Source of the DNA: Nannobrachium achirus | Taxonomy: Eukaryota; Chordata; Actinopteri; Myctophiformes; Myctophidae | NCBI GenBank assembly: GCA_963921795.1 | Contig: OY997661.1 | Location: 39,826,122 to 39,890,121, forward strand | DNA length: 64,000 bases | Direction: 5' to 3' | Shown: one piece after another, positions 54,208 to 64,000 of the stretch | How positions within the stretch are numbered: the stretch's first letter is position 1 | How the letters are laid out: each line of letters begins with the position of its first letter | Position numbers and translations under genes: made by a program | The notes under the pieces: generated by a model | Told to the model about the DNA's origin: nothing | The model's database searches: none | The model's input: the letters and a program-made list of their open reading frames with translations, nothing else

Positions 54208-54700
54208 CAAGACAAAGATTCAGCCAAAGGAGCCTCTACAGCAGCTATGTATAAATGGCTGGCTAAATTATCCTGCGTTGCATCAACCAGGTACTGTAGG
54301 AAGGATATGTAATGTAACCGCAGGCTGTGAAGATCATACACAGACTTTCATAAGTCAAATGAATTATATCTATTGCTGGGAAGTAGGAACGGATTCCCCT
54401 CTGGTTAGGGGGCAATACCCACTGTAGCCATTGTCAGAGTACAGTACTTTGGGCCTTTTATGATAGTATTCTGAGGCCAGTCTACGAAGTTGGTTATATG
54501 ACGACATATTGATGACAGATACAGAGATAGATATATGGGCATTCAATAGGACTCAGATACAGAGATTTCTGTATTTTCGGTTCTGGATAACCGTCAGACC
54601 AAACGAATTCTGTGAAGCCCTCTGTGAAGTTTGAACTCGGAAAGTGCTCAGTTTATGCACGGGACAGTCTAGCGTTGTCAGACCTAAGTGTCATCTATAA
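54208..54700. other. Intronic, nothing recognised
   Basis: Unique-looking sequence with one ATATATGGGCATTC word. Confidence 0.4.
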
Positions 54701-54701
54701 C

Positions 54702-55030
54702 TAGAAATACTGTTCCTACGAAACAGTGTGGGCTCGCATGGATGGAACACCATGTATGGGCACAAAGATCTACCCTTTGGCTGCTCCTCATTGGCTAAGG
54801 GAGCCTTTGTCTGTATTTTTTTCTGAGGAGAGTAAACTTGGTCTATAAGGTTTTGGTATAACATACTGATATAACATACTGCGCTTGTTGGTGCTGATGT
54901 CACCAAGAACGCTGCTTCACACTGGCTAAAGGCCCTGCCTTTGTACTGTCTGTCATATTTTTTAGGAGAATAAACTTGACATATAAAGTTTTGGTGTAAC
55001 ATACTAGTCTTGTCTTTCAGACGAGCCCAC
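54702..55030. mobile_element. Insertion absent from a related site at 61850
   Basis: The flanks TCATCTATA and ATGATGGGGTTTGAGAG are continuous at 61840-61870, so this ~330-bp segment is an insertion. It contains TGTGGGCTCG (54727) and CGAGCCCACA (55022-55031) inverted ends and a GAATAAACTTG word. No clear target duplication. Class undetermined. Confidence 0.65.
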
Positions 55031-55199
55031 AATGATGGGGTTTGAGAGAAAAGCTCAAGGTCAGGTCAGTTGTTACCTGACAGTCTGACATTTATATGAA
55101 CCCTAGCGTCACTCTTCTGGTCATAATGATTTTTCTTTTTTTCTTTTCTTAAATTTTTATCACACGTTTTTTGTAACCCATTTTTTTCATTCAGTGTCA

Positions 55200-55570
55200 A
55201 CTGTGTAATGTCAACCTGGGCGCTGCACTCCCTCTGCCAACCAACAGACTGACCTCATGCTTCCTTCTATGCATGAGGAGTCCAAGCTGCTTCTTTTCAC
55301 CTGACAGGGGGGAGTTTCCCCAGTACGACATAGCGTGTCGGTGTCGAAGGAACACGTTATTCCAACCAGTTCCTTTCCCCTCCATCAGGTTCCCTGGCTG
55401 ACTAGGGGGAGGCAGCATAGAGACCAGGATTACTGCATGTTTTTTTTTTGTGAGGGTATCTTCCCTACCCTAGGTGACACAGGGAGAACATGCAAACACC
55501 ACACAGAAAGGCCCTTTCCCCAACCCCACCTAAGGTATGGGCAACTGATGACGCGGTGAGAGAAAACAAG
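55200..55570 (-). mobile_element. tRNA-derived SINE 3' part, reverse copy
   Basis: Reverse complement of parts of 47506-47880 (GGGCCTTTCTGTGTGG, GTTTGCATGTTCTCCCTGTG, CTGGTCTCTATGCTGCCTCC). The tRNA-like head is missing. Confidence 0.8.
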
Positions 55571-55921
55571 CCCCCAGAGCCCACGGCGTTGGCGGGTGAA
55601 ATACGAAGGAAAATAAATTACAGAGAGAGAGAACAAAAAGAAAAAAACTGCTTCCCATCTATGAGTACCTACAGATGTTCCAGATGCAGTTATTATGATG
55701 TAATTTCTGGCTGGATCCATAGGGGAATATCCCCTAACAGTTCTAATCAGACTACGCCCAGCCCAGGCCAGAACACTGCCGACCCCTGCAACACACAGCC
55801 TCTGTGAGAGATATACGACCCAAGCCTGAGCCGTGAGCCCCGACTCCGGTCTATACACCCAACAGAACGTACACTACGCCGCAGACATTAGCAGCAGAGA
55901 AAATGCTATGCTCACTTTAAT
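55571..55921. other. Intronic, nothing recognised
   Basis: No exon or repeat end recognised. Confidence 0.4.
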
Positions 55922-56233
55922 TTAGGCCTAGAATTATTGAATGCTTTAACCAGTGAAAAATAGCAGATATACAAGCTCACAGTGCGAGCTTGTAGATCTG
56001 CTATTTTTGAGTCGTGAAAATGTGTGCAAATCTTTGAATATATGTATTTTCAAAGCGAACGTTTGTAACTAAAATTTTGCCTCTGGGTGGTCCCTGGAAC
56101 TAGATATTTTGAGATGGGGGTCCGTGGCCAAATAGATATAATTCTGGGGGTCCTTCACATGAAAAAGTTTGAGAACCACTGACATAGTAGTCTGTCAAGA
56201 ACAGACTAACTGAGCTCCATTTAAGTGAAAAGG
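55922..56233. mobile_element. Family A element, half copy
   Basis: TTAA then TTTAGGCCTAGAATTATTGA. One HPM and the GGTCCTTCACATGAAAAAG segment, then it stops at AAGTGAAAAGGAC. The second half is missing and replaced by the 35627-type repeat. Confidence 0.75.
55956..56008. repeat. HPM hairpin 34 (short)
   Basis: Full outer arms with the inner stem reduced to CACAGTGCGAG. Confidence 0.92.
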
Positions 56234-56320
56234 ACAATTAAAGTGACAATTAAAGGCTTTTTAATACCTCTAAAAGGACAGATTAAATATTGGTCAAACT
56301 GTCAAATATTAGAGCCAGAA

Positions 56321-56396
56321 ATTGTGAAAATAGTTGATCTACATGCTCACAACGTTGCGAGGCGTGGTGAGCATGCAAATTGGCTATTTCCACAAT
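56321..56396. repeat. HPM hairpin 35 (ATGC variant)
   Basis: ATTGTGAAAATAG and CTATTTCCACAAT outside. ACATGCTC opposite GAGCATGC, the same paired change as hairpin 20. Several later mismatches. Confidence 0.88.
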
Positions 56397-56930
56397 AGTA
56401 CCGTGATATTCAAAATGTAATGACCCAATTCTTAGTGCTCGTCAGGGTGGGGGGTCCCCAGTTCAAAAATGATTATTTTGGGGGTTGCGGCCTGAAAAGG
56501 CTGAGAACCACTGCGGTAAGGAAACGGGAGGGGTCTCATGGCTCCGCAGCAAGGCGTACGTATGTAACTTGTAAGAGTGTATTTGACTGCGACACCAATT
56601 TATCGAATTGTTACTTCAAACACAGGGCTGTTCATCCATTTAAAGGCTATTTCCTTCTTCCCCTAGCGCTCTTTGAAATCTTGATCCAGGAATCATAAAA
56701 CAAAGCACATATGAATGCCTGAGCGCATTCTTGGGCTGGACGTACGAAACGAAACATCTGATGGGCCTTCAGGGTATTGTAACCTATTGTATCGTCTGGA
56801 AAGTGGTACGACCACCTGTGTTTGGCTGAAAGGAGTAAGGCAAGTATATTCAAACAATAAGGGACAGAGTGCAGGTTTTTTAGTGTCATGCACAGACATT
56901 GGGGCAAAATAAGGGCTATCCCCCTCCACT
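56397..56930. other. Repeat tail then unrecognised intron
   Basis: 56440-56515 is the GGGGTCCCCAGTTCAAAAATG..GGCTGAGAACCACTG repeat end. The rest is unique-looking. Confidence 0.5.
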
Positions 56931-56941
56931 TACACTACAAT

Positions 56942-57233
56942 TAGAGATGCTCTGATTGCGATTTTTCTTTTAATGATTCTTCTTACAAAACATTGACATT
57001 GTATATTAAGTATAAACATTAGGAGATTGCAGGCTGAGGTCCTTTAGTATCCAATTCAACTTGTAGGAGTTGAAGCTGAGGTTACATTCCACAGATAAAT
57101 ATTGTGAAAATAGCTGATCTAGCTTGTACTGTAGATCGGCAAAGCAGATAGAGGCAAAGCCCATACCGATCAAAGCCGATAGAGGCATTATCGGCCAATC
57201 GCGATCACTCACCGATCAATCGGCACATCTCTA
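56942..57233. mobile_element. hAT MITE, 292 bp, near-perfect TSD
   Basis: TAGAGATGCTCTGAT to GATCAATCGGCACATCTCTA. Flanks ACTACAAT (56934-56941) and ACTACTAT (57234-57241) agree at 7 of 8. A worn HPM is at 57101-57140. Confidence 0.87.
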
Positions 57234-57242
57234 ACTACTATA

Positions 57243-57735
57243 GAGGGTATGCGCGTGACATCACTGTTGCTGGAAGTTATGTGGGAACACACCTACTGAG
57301 TGGCAAAACACACATTTCTGCCATTGACAGCCCATACATCCAAACAGAAAAGTCCTATCGGTTTATTAAACAAAAGTTAACTAACCAACATTGCGGCTGT
57401 ACTGAAAGCTTGAATTATCCTCTTTCTATCTGCAAAGTTTTTGTTTCATAAAAATCCACCATAGTCGTGTTATGAGCTACTTTCCGTCAAGACATTCTGT
57501 GCGTGTTTTTATTTTTCCAAGTGTCAGAGTTTGGAAGCACTCGTTTTCTAAAACACAACATCCTGCTGCCTCCTGCATTATGTGCAAATTAGAAACAGGT
57601 GGTATGCAGAGCCGTTGAGTGATTTGCAACTAGCACTTCCAAACTCCAATGCTCCATGCTGCTCAATGTTTTGCCACTCAGTCTAGATTAGGGGGGCGGG
57701 TCCCAGACAGTGGACTTGCATACCCTCTATTACTT
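57243..57735. mobile_element. MITE with TAGAGGGTATGC ends
   Basis: TAGAGGGTATGCGCG at the left and TTGCATACCCTCTA at the right, with an inner GAGTGGCAAAACA / TGTTTTGCCACTC pair. Confidence 0.75.
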
Positions 57736-57807
57736 CTCTATCCACCTGTTTCCGCAGGAGTTTACTGGAGATTATTTGGACCTGTTTGGACCACACTTCC
57801 GGTTTAA

Positions 57808-57865
57808 CAGCAGACATACAAGCTCACGTCGCGTCGCAGATGCAAACGTTGTGAGCTTGTAAATC
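57808..57865. repeat. HPM hairpin 37 (decayed)
   Basis: CAGCAGACATACAAGCTCAC and TTGTGAGCTTGTAAATC still pair over about 12 bp. Confidence 0.65.
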
Positions 57866-57869
57866 ACAC

Positions 57870-58430
57870 TCGGCTGCGGCGCCGGAAGCTCGGTACAGCG
57901 TCTTCTACGCAATGCACTATGGGGCGTTGGAAAGTCGTGGATATATTTTATTAAACTGAGTCCCCTAGGGATCTACACTAGTCCGTTTTTAATTGTCTTT
58001 TTTCATGGATACTAATTCTCTCTCTGCAGTGAACTATACATTTTAAAATACAATTATTGTCAATACCAGATAAATGGGCACCTATTGAGTCAGAGGGCAA
58101 AGGACACGGGCACAAGACCCCCTGGAGTCTGTCTGTGCATGTGCCAAAACATTTAAAACATGTGTTATGCACTGGCATGCTTAGAAATAGGTTTGTTAAT
58201 CATAATAAACATTTCTCTCTAGATTAACAGGGGAACATTGCTGATTTTCCTAAATTCCATAGTTCTGGTGTAAGGATAGGCTATCAGTAATATAATGTAA
58301 TGTCAATCAATAATATGCGTCAAAAGTCTTTTTTGTGGTTGAATCATCAAATGATGTCAAACGTGTTAAGTTATGTCAACATTTCATGGAGAAATACACA
58401 CAAAAAGACAGACACTACAGTATATTATTG
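57870..58430. other. Intronic, nothing recognised
   Basis: Unique-looking. Confidence 0.4.
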
Positions 58431-58438
58431 ATCTCCTC

Positions 58439-58844
58439 CAGGCACGTGCACACATAGACATCAAAGGGGGCTTGAGCCCCTGCCCTTTTATCCGTCTGTA
58501 AAAAGTGCCCTTTCCAGACCATAAATGCAGTTTTTACTGTGGTGAAAGAAATGCAAAATGACCTCTCTCCATGCCATACGTGAAGGCAGCATTCAAGAGA
58601 ATTGCCTTGTCCAAACTCTCCTGAACTTGAATGCAGCGTCTTATGTTGAAGGAATTGCCCTCGCTGTGTAGAAATCCATGCTGTACACCACATCTCCAGT
58701 ATGGCCTTTTTTATGCTTAGTTTAGTGTGCTATCAAGTACCGGAAATAGCCGACCTCCAAGAGCTTGGACGTCTGCTATTTTCACCAAAAGGCCCCTTTA
58801 GAGATGTCAGCCCCTGCCTCTCTAACATTCTCTGCACGTCCCTG
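58439..58844. mobile_element. Family C element, perfect 8-bp TSD
   Basis: CAGGCACGTGCACAC to CTCTGCACGTCCCTG, flanked by ATCTCCTC at 58431-58438 and 58845-58852. This defines family C as a ~406-bp hAT-type element. Confidence 0.94.
58743..58782. repeat. HPM hairpin 38 (short, family C variant)
   Basis: GAAATAGCCGACCTCCAAG and GAGCTTGGACGTCTGCTATT. The inner stem is absent. Confidence 0.88.
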
Positions 58845-58993
58845 ATCTCCTCACATGAGGAACCATGGATATTGTGGCATTTGTATGTACTGTATTCTAT
58901 TTAGTTACGGTAACAGTTAATGGTAGAGTCGGTAGTACAAAATAAACAAATAAGAGAGGTTATGAGACTTTGGCCAAGATAGACGATCGAGGC

Positions 58994-59562
58994 CAGGGAC
59001 ATGCTGGGCCTGTGATTCAGCCCGGGAAAAAGAGTTGGAGAGGCTCTCATTGCGTGCTATAGCGAGAGAGATCTCTCTATAGCGCTGCTGCTGCTACTCA
59101 AAGATTTGTGACAAAGTGACAAGCCAGTGGGCCAATTACATGAGTTATATTTCGTCGTTGTCGGGTGGAAACCTTGAATGTCCAAAACCGTTTGTTTTGT
59201 ATTTATCATTTTAAAAATGATTTAAACTAGTGAAAACAGCCGATCTACAAGCACACAACGCCTCGCACTGCGAGGCGTTGTGTGCTTGTAGATCTGCTGT
59301 TTTCACTACTTTTGTGCAACGGTCTTGTATGATGAAGCAGGGCTTTGCTTTGCGAAAAAATGTATTCATTTGAAACTTGGAGATACGAGGTTTATGCTCG
59401 ACAGTGGCGATTTACTTTGTTGGCCGCCGAGCCAACAAAGTAAAACAGTACAGTAAACAATGGAACGAAGGCCAACATTCTATTTAAACTTTTTCCCAAT
59501 GGCCGGCCTGGACAGGCCGTTCGGGAGTTGTCCCGCTTTTCCCAATGGCCAGCACGTCCCTG
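58994..59562. mobile_element. Family B element, complete
   Basis: CAGGGACATGCTGGGCC to GGCCAGCACGTCCCTG, 569 bp, with inner unit and HPM. Flanked by a direct repeat of AGATAGACGATCGAGGC (58977-58993 and 59567-59583). Four extra bases TTAC lie between the right end and the repeat. Confidence 0.88.
59228..59308. repeat. HPM hairpin 39
   Basis: TAGTGAAAACAGCCGATCTA arm. Inner stem AACGCCTCGCACTGCGAGGC. Confidence 0.96.
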
Positions 59563-59618
59563 TTACAGATAGACGATCGAGGCGGCTTCATGCTCATGCT
59601 CTTTTAGTTATACGGTAC

Positions 59619-59708
59619 CTCTTGGACAAACAGACACTGTGCCTCCTTCTCGGCAGTCTCTGGCACGGTGGAGAACAGAGTCCGGCCCTGGCGCCGTAGG
59701 GTTGAGAT
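59619..59708 (-). CDS. dock9: DOCK9 exon (first in window): N-terminal region
   Basis: 90 bp, 30 codons, phase 0: ISTLRRQGRTLFSTVPETAE, KEAQCLFVQE. Acceptor ATCCACAG, donor GAG|GTACCG. Matches LRRQGR..(S/F)STVP..AE.EAQSLFV.E of DOCK9/DOCK11. The previous exon (ending ..DFQ in mammals) is not found up to 64000, so this intron exceeds 4.3 kb. It lies in a 197-bp gap between a family B and a family F transposon. Confidence 0.95.
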
Positions 59709-59847
59709 CTGTGGATAGACAGAAAGCAGGCATGAAAAACAGGCCCGATGTAGCAGCTCCAGGGGCGTCACAAGGGGGGGAGGAGTGGGACTGAGTTACT
59801 GGGGCCCAAGGTGGAAGGGCCTTAATTATTTTATACTTTAGCTATTG

Positions 59848-59920
59848 AAAAATAGCAGATGTACAAGCTCACAGCGCGGCACCGAGTGCCGCGCTGCGAG
59901 CTCGTAGATCTGCTATTTTT
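59848..59920. repeat. HPM hairpin 40
   Basis: 73 bp, inner stem GCGGCACCGAGTGCCGC. Confidence 0.95.
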
Positions 59921-60158
59921 TAAAAGTCATGAAAATGTGCGCAAATCTTTGAATATATGTATTTTTTTAAGCGAACGTTTGTAACTCAAAATTTTCTTCT
60001 GGGGGGTCCCTGGAACAAAATATTTTGAGATGGGGGTCCGTGGCCGAATACATATCATTTTGGGGGTCCTTGACATGAAAAAGTTTGAGCACCACTGACA
60101 TAGAAACATATGGTTTTTTTTTTTACTTCAAAGACTACACAAATGTTCACGATTTTTA

Positions 60159-60231
60159 AAAAATAGCAGATATACAAGCTCGCAGCGCGGCACTCGGTGC
60201 CGCGCTGTGAGCTTGTATATCTGCTATTTTT
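60159..60231. repeat. HPM hairpin 41
   Basis: 73 bp, inner stem GCGGCACTCGGTGCCGC, the inverted partner of hairpin 40. Both arms read GATATAC/GTATATC. Confidence 0.96.
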
Positions 60232-60475
60232 CAATAGTTAGAGCACAAAATAACGCAGTGAATCCTTGTACCCAGGGCCCAGAATTTGGTGCGACACCCC
60301 TGGGCAGCTCACTGTGACAGATCCACACCTACTGGTGTTTGGAAACAACTGTGGAATTTACTCACATATGTGAGGCCCACTCCCCGTTTTTGGACCGACC
60401 CTCGAGTGAAGTGTTTTGTTCCGAAATGAAATACTACTGCTTAATATGAAACACAACAACACTACAGTAATACAA

Positions 60476-60808
60476 TAAAGCCCCTATCAAAGTAGGCACC
60501 GCGGTGATAAGCTATCCACCGCGGTGTAGTCTTTTCAAGTCATAAAAATACAACATTGCGTCATTACTCGCGGTGAAGAGCTATCCACCGCGAACCCCGA
60601 CACACCTCTCTGTTTTTACTTTCAGACAGATCGACCCATCACCCCGTTCACTGATTGGTCGATCTAGACCAGTCAGTCACAGTGAGAGGACTTCACCGTG
60701 ACTGACTATGATGGCCTCCACTTATTTTCTCACTTTAGGTGGATAGCTTTACACCTAAAATCTACGGTGAATAGCTCTTCACCCTGGACTCTGATAGAGG
60801 CTTAATAA
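60476..60808. mobile_element. MITE, AAGCCCCTATCA ends
   Basis: AAAGCCCCTATCAAAGT and ACTCTGATAGAGGCTTA are inverted. CACCGCGGTG palindromes and GAGCTATCCACCGCG words are inside. Confidence 0.75.
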
Positions 60809-61151
60809 GTCCATCTTGAAGGATAGTTTCTATTCTAACTGATGATCTTGGCTGACCAAATATAAACAAGTTCGCATTGTGGACGCTGTTTGCTGGATGC
60901 TATCGAAGGTCATGATTTTGGTTCAGCATGGATACACATTCAGATTGTTTGGAAATATTCTGTTATCATAATACAGTATTGTTAATGCTCGCATCTAGGC
61001 AGTGGAATGATATTTTGAGGTAAACGAAGGAAATCAGAGGAACTTTACCCATTTTTCTCCACACTTTAGTAGTTATGCTAAATGTCAAGCCCATCTGTAT
61101 TGGGGTAAAATATAAGGACACAATAATGAGACAGAGACAACAACAAAGATC
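60809..61151. other. Intronic, nothing recognised
   Basis: Unique-looking. Confidence 0.4.
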
Positions 61152-61211
61152 TTAACCTATTCAGAACGGGTACACATTATTGTGTATCATTATTTTAAGC
61201 TTCAACCATTG

Positions 61212-61284
61212 AAAAATAGCAGATATACAAGCTCACAGCGCGGCACCGAGTGCCGCGCTGCGAGCTTGTAGATCTGCTATTTTT
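61212..61284. repeat. HPM hairpin 42
   Basis: 73 bp, inner stem GCGGCACCGAGTGCCGC. Confidence 0.95.
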
Positions 61285-61550
61285 GAAAAATCGTGAAAAT
61301 TAGAATTCTGACCCGATTCTATAAGTGTCTTTTGAATCCTTCTAAGGTTTTTTTTGAAAAACCCTATGTTTCTATGTCAGCAACCTGGCAAGCTATCATC
61401 AAAGAAAAGGTCCTTTTCCCCAAAATGATATTTATTTGGCCACGGACCCCCATCTCAAAATATTTAGTTCCAAGCAAAATTTGAGTTACAAACGTTCGCT
61501 CTGAAAAATACATATATTCAAAGATTTGCACACATTTTCACGACTTTTTC

Positions 61551-61611
61551 AAAAATAGCAGATCTACAAGCTCGCAGCGCGGCACCGAGAGCTTGTATAT
61601 CTGCTATTTTT
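61551..61611. repeat. HPM hairpin 43 (shortened stem)
   Basis: Left arm through GCGGCACCGAG, then directly AGCTTGTATATCTGC. Confidence 0.9.
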
Positions 61612-61636
61612 CACTGGTTAAAGCATTCAGGCCTAA

Positions 61637-61951
61637 AGTATGACAGATTTAAAAGTATTTGAATACTGGAGCCAAACGTGCATGTCGCAATGGGACACTC
61701 TGTCTGACTCCCTTATATACCCCAAAATACAGTGCATGCATCCCAGAATGAGACAGACAAGAAACAACAAGGAGAGTTAAGTCTAAAGGCTAACGTGAGG
61801 CTAAAGGAGAGTTACCAATCACTCCCTTTGACCTAAAGTATCATCTATAATGATGGGGTTTGAGAGAAGAGGTCAAGGGCAGGTCAGATCTTAACTCTAC
61901 AGATGTTCCACAGCTGTAGAGAACAAGCAGTAAATATCTGCCCTTAATAAC
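61637..61951. other. Intron with empty-site relative of 54.7 kb
   Basis: 61840-61890 matches the sequence flanking the insertion at 54702-55030. Otherwise unrecognised. Confidence 0.5.
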
Positions 61952-62464
61952 CCTCTAAGGCCCACTGTTGTAATATTACAACGTTTGTATTTTATCCAAA
62001 AAAAGGTTTAAATAATTTTATTTTAGCTCCCCCTACCACCTAAACATCACCATTGGATTCTATTGTTTAGTATTACAATGCCATTGGCCACAATATTTGC
62101 ATATAAATACCCCCCACAGGGGCTGACATTCACACCCGCCACACCCGCTGACATTCCAGAGTTTTGACAAACAACATCTCACTTTTTCATGGAAGCTATT
62201 CCTCACAAAAACATAAGTAAAATGCCTGTACTATTTTTTTGGGTGATCATTAGAATGTCTAGAACATGTACATATGTTATTATTGTGAAGAATATCCCCC
62301 ATATGTAAATTAGAGCATGATTTATGATTTATGGCTATAAAACCTTACAAAAACATTTTTTTGAAAAAAACATTACATTTTCCTCTTATTAGGACTCCTA
62401 CAACACCATCTGATTTTTTTCAATTTTTTATTTCAAGTATTTCTATATTTGGGCCTTAGAGGGT
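61952..62464. mobile_element. MITE, ACCCTCTAAGGCCCA ends
   Basis: AACCCTCTAAGGCCCA and TGGGCCTTAGAGGGT are near-perfect inverted ends 513 bp apart. The interior is AT-rich with no frame of interest. Confidence 0.8.
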
Positions 62465-62915
62465 AAGAGACAATGCAGCCATCTCGATCATGCACAGAGG
62501 GGCACGAGGATGAGGGGGCAGAGGAGAACTCTGCCCCCCAGAGCATTTTCTGTCCCTCGCTATTTCAACAGATCCGAGACAAAAACAACGACTAAAGTAT
62601 AATTCTAACACGTTCCTTTCAACAACAAAGAGAAGAAAAATGTGTGAATAGTAAAAATAGTAAAAAGATTCACTGAAACTGGGGGCAGAAATTCTCCTCT
62701 GCCTACAAAATGATGTCATACTTAACAGCCCCATGGAGAGAGAATTATGTTTGTATATTGTGTCAATTTAAATTTCCATATCTCGGAATTCCCATATGCT
62801 GCTTAGTTCTAATCTTAGATGCCTCATTAGCTGGGCTTGAGCCAATGAGTTAAAGGTGACGATTAGTACTAGTAGTTGCAGCGTCTCTGAGTCCGATCAG
62901 CTCTCCAAGCTGATA
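62465..62915. other. Intronic, nothing recognised
   Basis: No exon or known repeat. Confidence 0.4.
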
Positions 62916-62921
62916 ATAACC

Positions 62922-64000
62922 AGTAAGACTCCCTAATCGGGAGATAAGCTTCGTTGACTTTAGGAAATCTGAAGTCAATCACAGTCCCGTAACCATAAAT
63001 GGTTCACCTGTAGACATAGTGGACAGTTTCAAATTCCTGGGTGTTCACATAACAAACTCACTCACATGGTCTCAAAACAGCGAAGGTATCCTTAAGAAAG
63101 CGCAGCAGCGATTGTACTTTCTGCGGCGCCTCAGGAGATTTGGCCTAAGCACCAAGGCTCTTGTTAATTTCTATCGCTGTACCATAGAAAGTGTATTGAC
63201 AGGATGCATAACAGTGTGGTTTGGTAACGTGACTGCTCAAGACAGTAAACAGTTACAGAGAATTGTGAAGAGAGCTGCCAAAATCATTGGCACAGAATTA
63301 CCACAGCTACACACAATCTATAACACACGCTGTAAGAAAAAGACAGAGAACATCTTAAAGGACAGCTGTCATCCCGCCCATTCCCTGTTCTATCTCCTCC
63401 CATCAAAAAAACGTTACCAGAGCATCAAATCTCACACCACCCGTTTCAGTAATAGTTTTTATGCTCAAGCAATCAGGTTGCTTAACGAAGAGATGGAAGC
63501 GAGACGTAGGTAGTCATGTGCAATATACGCAGTTTTTAAACTGTACACTGTCACACTGTATGGTTGTTTTGTTGTTTTTTGGGTTGTCCTGGGTGACCTG
63601 TTGTTGTCGTATTGTTTTGTGTGCAATAAGGCTGAGAGTGCTCTTGGCACAAGCATTTCATTGTTTGTCTGTACTTGTATGGATACGCATTTGACTAATA
63701 AACCGAACCTGAACCTGAACCTGAAGCTACCGTCAAGTCGCATACACAAACTTTAGAAGGCAATCGTAGCCAATCAGAAGGGAATGTGGGAAATAGGACA
63801 GATCTATGTTGATGACATGACTTTAGAGATACTGTGATGCTAGGGCAAAATCTGTAGGAGCAGTGTCCAAAAATGTGGTTTGCAAAAATCGGCCTCATGG
63901 TGGCGCTAGAAGAGGGCCATGTGAGAAATCAGGGCTGGAGGTTGTGGTTTGCCATCCAAGGAGTGTGTGTGCAAAGTTTGGCATGGATAGGGGGAACGGT
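62922..64000. mobile_element. GGAGCAGTGTCC repeat interrupted by an L2 LINE
   Basis: Left end CCAGTAAGACTCCCTAATCG and right part 63727-64000 (GGACAGATCTATGTTGATGA, GTAGGAGCAGTGTCCAAAAA) belong to the repeat seen at 8399-8940. The LINE lies between them. Continues past the window. Confidence 0.75.
62950..63724 (+). pseudogene. L2-type LINE fragment, reverse transcriptase C-terminus
   Basis: In frame from 62950: FVDFRKSEV..SPVDIVDSFKFLGVH, then QQRLYFLRRLRRFGLSTKAL, NFYRCTIESVLTGCITVWFG and ILKDSCHPAHSLFYLLPSKK, stopping at 63513. These are the hallmark C-terminal motifs of L2-clade (CR1/L2 group) non-LTR retrotransposon ORF2. The catalytic region and 5' part are missing (5' truncation). The 3' UTR ends in a short GAACCT tail (63705-63724), as L2 elements do. 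Not a host gene. The frame is intact but the element is dead. Confidence 0.93.

Larger units (their letters stand above)
59760..60302. mobile_element. Family F hAT-type element, two HPMs
   Basis: CAGGGGCGTCACAAGG to GTGCGACACCCCTG. The flanking AGCAGCTC (59752-59759) and GGCAGCTC (60303-60310) agree at 7 of 8. It starts 51 bp from the acceptor of the exon at 59619-59708. Confidence 0.92.
61156..61636. mobile_element. Family A element, two HPMs, internal deletion
   Basis: TTAA at 61152-61155, CCTATTCAGAACGGG end. The GGTTCTCAAACCTTTTC segment is deleted. The right terminus stops at GCATTCAGGCCTAAAG without TTAA. Confidence 0.78.

Noticed and set aside
54727-55031. Solo LTR of a retrotransposon (TG...CA with inverted ends)
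   Set aside because: No 5-bp target duplication, and comparison with 61850 places the insertion start about 25 bp earlier, at 54702.
63019-63513. A 164-aa host gene
   Set aside because: The protein is the C-terminal part of an L2-type reverse transcriptase ORF with a retrotransposon 3' tail.
59709-64000. The preceding DOCK9 exon (..LLFPYDDFQ)
   Set aside because: No matching reading frame with splice sites was seen up to the window edge.

Overview
The window reads as vertebrate nuclear DNA, almost certainly from a teleost fish. It has no bacterial gene organisation. It has long CA/GT and GA microsatellites, tRNA-derived SINEs, an L2-type LINE tail and many short non-autonomous DNA transposons with hAT-type 8-bp target duplications. 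Set into these are 17 short exons of one split gene on the minus strand. I cannot name the species.

The gene is a DOCK9 (zizimin-1) orthologue, transcribed right to left. The 17 exons (59708 down to 10386) total 2029 bp. They join in one uninterrupted frame (676 codons plus 1 base), and all carry AG acceptors and GT donors. They encode part of the N-terminal region, a complete PH domain (three exons near 42.4, 41.2 and 34.1 kb), the PH-to-DHR-1 linker region, and the first part of the DHR-1 (C2-like) domain. The start codon, earlier exons, the rest of DHR-1 and the catalytic DHR-2 domain lie outside the window. Everything else is DOCK9 intron, or is consistent with it.

Layout. 1-7.5 kb: a large inverted structure, with near-identical ~506-bp arms flanking satellite arrays in opposite orientation. 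Its centre holds a 1.73-kb hAT element and a 37-bp tandem array in which each unit carries CCATATATGG. 8-10.3 kb: MITE fragments, a SINE and a transposon flanked by 102-bp direct repeats. 10.4-59.7 kb: the DOCK9 exons, with introns packed with transposons. 59.7-64 kb: upstream intron with MITEs and a 5'-truncated L2 LINE.

The most unusual feature is a short palindromic hairpin module, here called HPM. Its arm core is about ATAGCAGATCTACAAGCTCA. It occurs roughly 45 times (about 33 with both arms readable) in both orientations, inside at least seven otherwise unrelated transposon families. The two arms change together between families, the inner stem varies but stays self-complementary, and the outer ends of many copies run into family-specific flanking sequence that is itself inverted on the two sides. 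I do not recognise this as a named element. Family letters (A, B, C, D, F, G, H, I) and HPM are labels local to this report.
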